64,000 nucleotides of DNA from Prorocentrum cordatum. Taxonomy: Eukaryota > Sar > Dinophyceae > Prorocentrales > Prorocentraceae. The notes beneath the pieces are model-generated. The model did not search any database. It had not been told where the DNA came from and saw only the letters and a list, made by a program, of their open reading frames with translations. The position numbers and the translations under genes are program-made. Shown one piece after another: positions 62,500-64,000 of this stretch; position 1 is the stretch's first letter; each line of letters begins with the position of its first letter. The DNA lies in NCBI GenBank assembly GCA_963575745.1, contig CAUYUJ010020600.1:10001-74000 (forward strand), given 5' to 3'.

Positions 62500-63032
62500 A
62501 CTTACATGCATGGAAACCGTACCCCCCCCCCGCCCCCAACGAAATGTGGGTGTTCGTGCTTGGGGCGGGGTAGCCTGTTAGGAAGTCACAGGAGGGGCGA
62601 CGCTCCCAGGGTCGCCCCAGGGCCTGCGCACACATGGCGGCAACGTTTCTGCGGCCTGAGGCGGGTGGGGATGTTGTTTGAATTCGGGGTTGTTGTCAGA
62701 CATAAATATTTTATAGAGATACATGCATTTATAACTAAACAAGTGTTCCTGCTAAACAATTTAAACCGTTTGCGGCGTAGATCGGGCTTTTCTGTCGCAG
62801 GTGCGAATTCTGAAGCAATCTTGGCTCGGGCCTGAGGAGCCGCCGAGCGCAGTGAAAGCTAGAAGCACACGCCAAGAGAAGCAGCGAACCTGGCAAAAGT
62901 GGGCACCCTCCTACGATCCCCTCCCTAAGGTTTTTTGGGGCGGGCCACGAGGTGCCAGGGAGCCCAAGATAGCCCAAGAAGGCTCCGAGATGGCCTCCAA
63001 GATGGGATGGTTCTAGTTCGAGATAGGGGGGC
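62500..63032. other. No recognised gene
   Basis: Presumed intron. An AT-richer patch lies at 62690-62780. No frame resembling the missing AAA exon. Confidence 0.45.
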
Positions 63033-63194
63033 CCCAGACATGCTCGCGTCGTGAACAAGAACCACGGCGGGAGGTTTTGAGCAGCGCTCGGCCTCCGGGG
63101 GCCCTCGCTGGGCCCCGGGATCGTCAAACAGTGGCTCGGGACGAAAAGTCGGCCCTGAGAACAGTGTCTGGACTTCTGGAGACTCAGACATCCG
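63033..63194 (+). mobile_element. CCCAGAC MITE, plus orientation
   Basis: CCCAGACATGCTCGCGTCG, CCACGGCGGGAGGTTTTG, CTCGCTGGGCCCCGGGATCG, ending in an ACTCAGACATCCGG variant. Confidence 0.75.
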
Positions 63195-63366
63195 GCTGCT
63201 CCAATTTTTTCGATGCATGGGCCCCCGAGATCTGGACCACTTTCCCCGGGACCGGTTTTTCGTCCTGAATCGTTTCTTGACGTTCCGAGGCCCAGCGAGG
63301 GCCCCCAAAGGCCAAAAATTGCCAGAATCCCGCCGCTCCCATTTATTTTGGAGCGTCGGGACTTCC
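63195..63366 (-). mobile_element. CCCAGAC MITE, minus orientation
   Basis: CAATTTTTTCGATGCATGGG, CCCCGGGACCGGTTTTTCG, GAGGCCCAGCGAGGGCC. It directly faces the preceding plus copy, forming an inverted pair. Confidence 0.75.
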
Positions 63367-63507
63367 GGAGATTGAACAGATCAGGACATCGGGTGTCGGG
63401 GGCAGGCCTTCTCAGCAGGCGGCGAGGCTTCGTAGGAGCCCCCCCCCCGGCCTTCCGAGAAAAACCACCTCTGCCTTCGGAGCCTCCTGGGAAGGCCTGC
63501 CCGGCGC

Positions 63508-63585
63508 GGTGTCGTGATTTTTGTCCACTGCGGGGTCCCCGGAAGTCCCGGCCCGTTTCCCAGGGCTGGCGGTTGCAGTCTAGGC
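63508..63585 (-). mobile_element. CCCAGAC MITE, fragment
   Basis: GTCGTGATTTTTGTCC, GGGGTCCCCGGAAGTCCCGG, TTTCCCAGGGCTGGCGG. Confidence 0.55.
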
Positions 63586-63589
63586 CTCC

Positions 63590-63985
63590 CAGATGGGGTC
63601 GGAGTAGATGGGGTCGAAGGATTGGTCCGCATCGCCGATGCTTCGGCGATGCGGCTCGGTGCGGAGCCCGAGTTTTTTCCTACTTGCCTCCTTGCTGCTC
63701 CTCTCTCCCTCCTTGCCCTGCCAATGATCTACACACCTGTCGCGCTTCACTTCCGTCCCGCTTCACATTGATTGATCGATCACTGGCCGTGCAGCTGCGC
63801 GGCGCGACGGCGCCAACTTGCCGGGCCCCCGCCGGCCCTCCTATGGCAAGTCCGAGTCCGAGTCCGAGTCCGATGGCGCCGATACGTCGTCGACCTCGCG
63901 GATGCATCGCCAATACATCGCCGATCAATATTGGCGATTGGGCGCAATCCTCCGACCCCATCTATTCGGACCCTATCTAGGAGGT
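63590..63985. repeat. Foldback with CCCCATCT ends and CGATGC words
   Basis: AGATGGGGTCGGAGTAGATGG at the left is answered by CTCCGACCCCATCTATTCGG at the right. Inside, ATCGCCGATGCTTCGGCGAT is a palindrome and GAGTCC repeats at 63850-63870. Related in word content to the CGATC-rich repeats in the AAA gene introns. Confidence 0.7.
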
Positions 63986-64000
63986 CCCTATGCAAAGGGT

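Overview
The window looks like nuclear DNA of a dinoflagellate. Three independent signs point there. (1) Relic copies of the dinoflagellate trans-spliced leader (DinoSL) occur at 4407 and 41623, with a diverged copy at 47766. (2) A protein-coding gene has introns with mixed GT, GC and GA donors and almost uniform AG|G acceptors. (3) The DNA is GC-rich and repeat-laden, with very long GGA/TCC tracts and little coding sequence. No prokaryotic operon, rRNA, tRNA or CRISPR was seen. The genus is not determined by anything visible; a Prorocentrum-like or Symbiodinium-like genome is only a guess.

Layout. 1-4.4 kb: repeats and GGA tracts. 4.4-11 kb: a full-length but inactivated LINE (LINE-A) with ORF1 (zinc finger), endonuclease, reverse transcriptase and RNase H, headed by two tandem SL relics. 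11-33 kb: a repeat district with about a dozen copies of a CCCAGAC-ended MITE, foldback elements, an introner, a minus-strand LINE fragment (13.7-15.3 kb), and four copies of a CCCAACCA-ended element, three of which carry a 90-bp minisatellite. 33.1-62.3 kb: one plus-strand gene of at least 14 exons encoding an EF-hand, two probable membrane segments and two FtsH-type AAA+ modules in tandem; it runs off the right end of what I could trace. Its introns hold most of the mobile DNA: LINE-B and LINE-C head to tail in one 11.9-kb intron, a poly(A)-tailed insertion carrying an intact 294-residue ORF, minisatellites and several introner-like families. 62.4-64 kb: CG/CA repeat, more MITEs and a foldback.

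How it fits together. The exons join in frame at every junction (about 780 residues from about 2.35 kb of exon in 29 kb), so the gene is probably functional while nearly everything around it is mobile or tandem DNA. Several introns are themselves mobile elements. The clearest is 40750-40928, a terminal-inverted-repeat element flanked by a perfect 8-bp target duplication, in which the duplication supplies the donor and the element supplies the acceptor. The SL relics heading three LINEs suggest that LINE RNAs are trans-spliced and then copied back at full length. Coordinates of repeats are by eye and can be off by several bases; exon edges were checked for reading phase.
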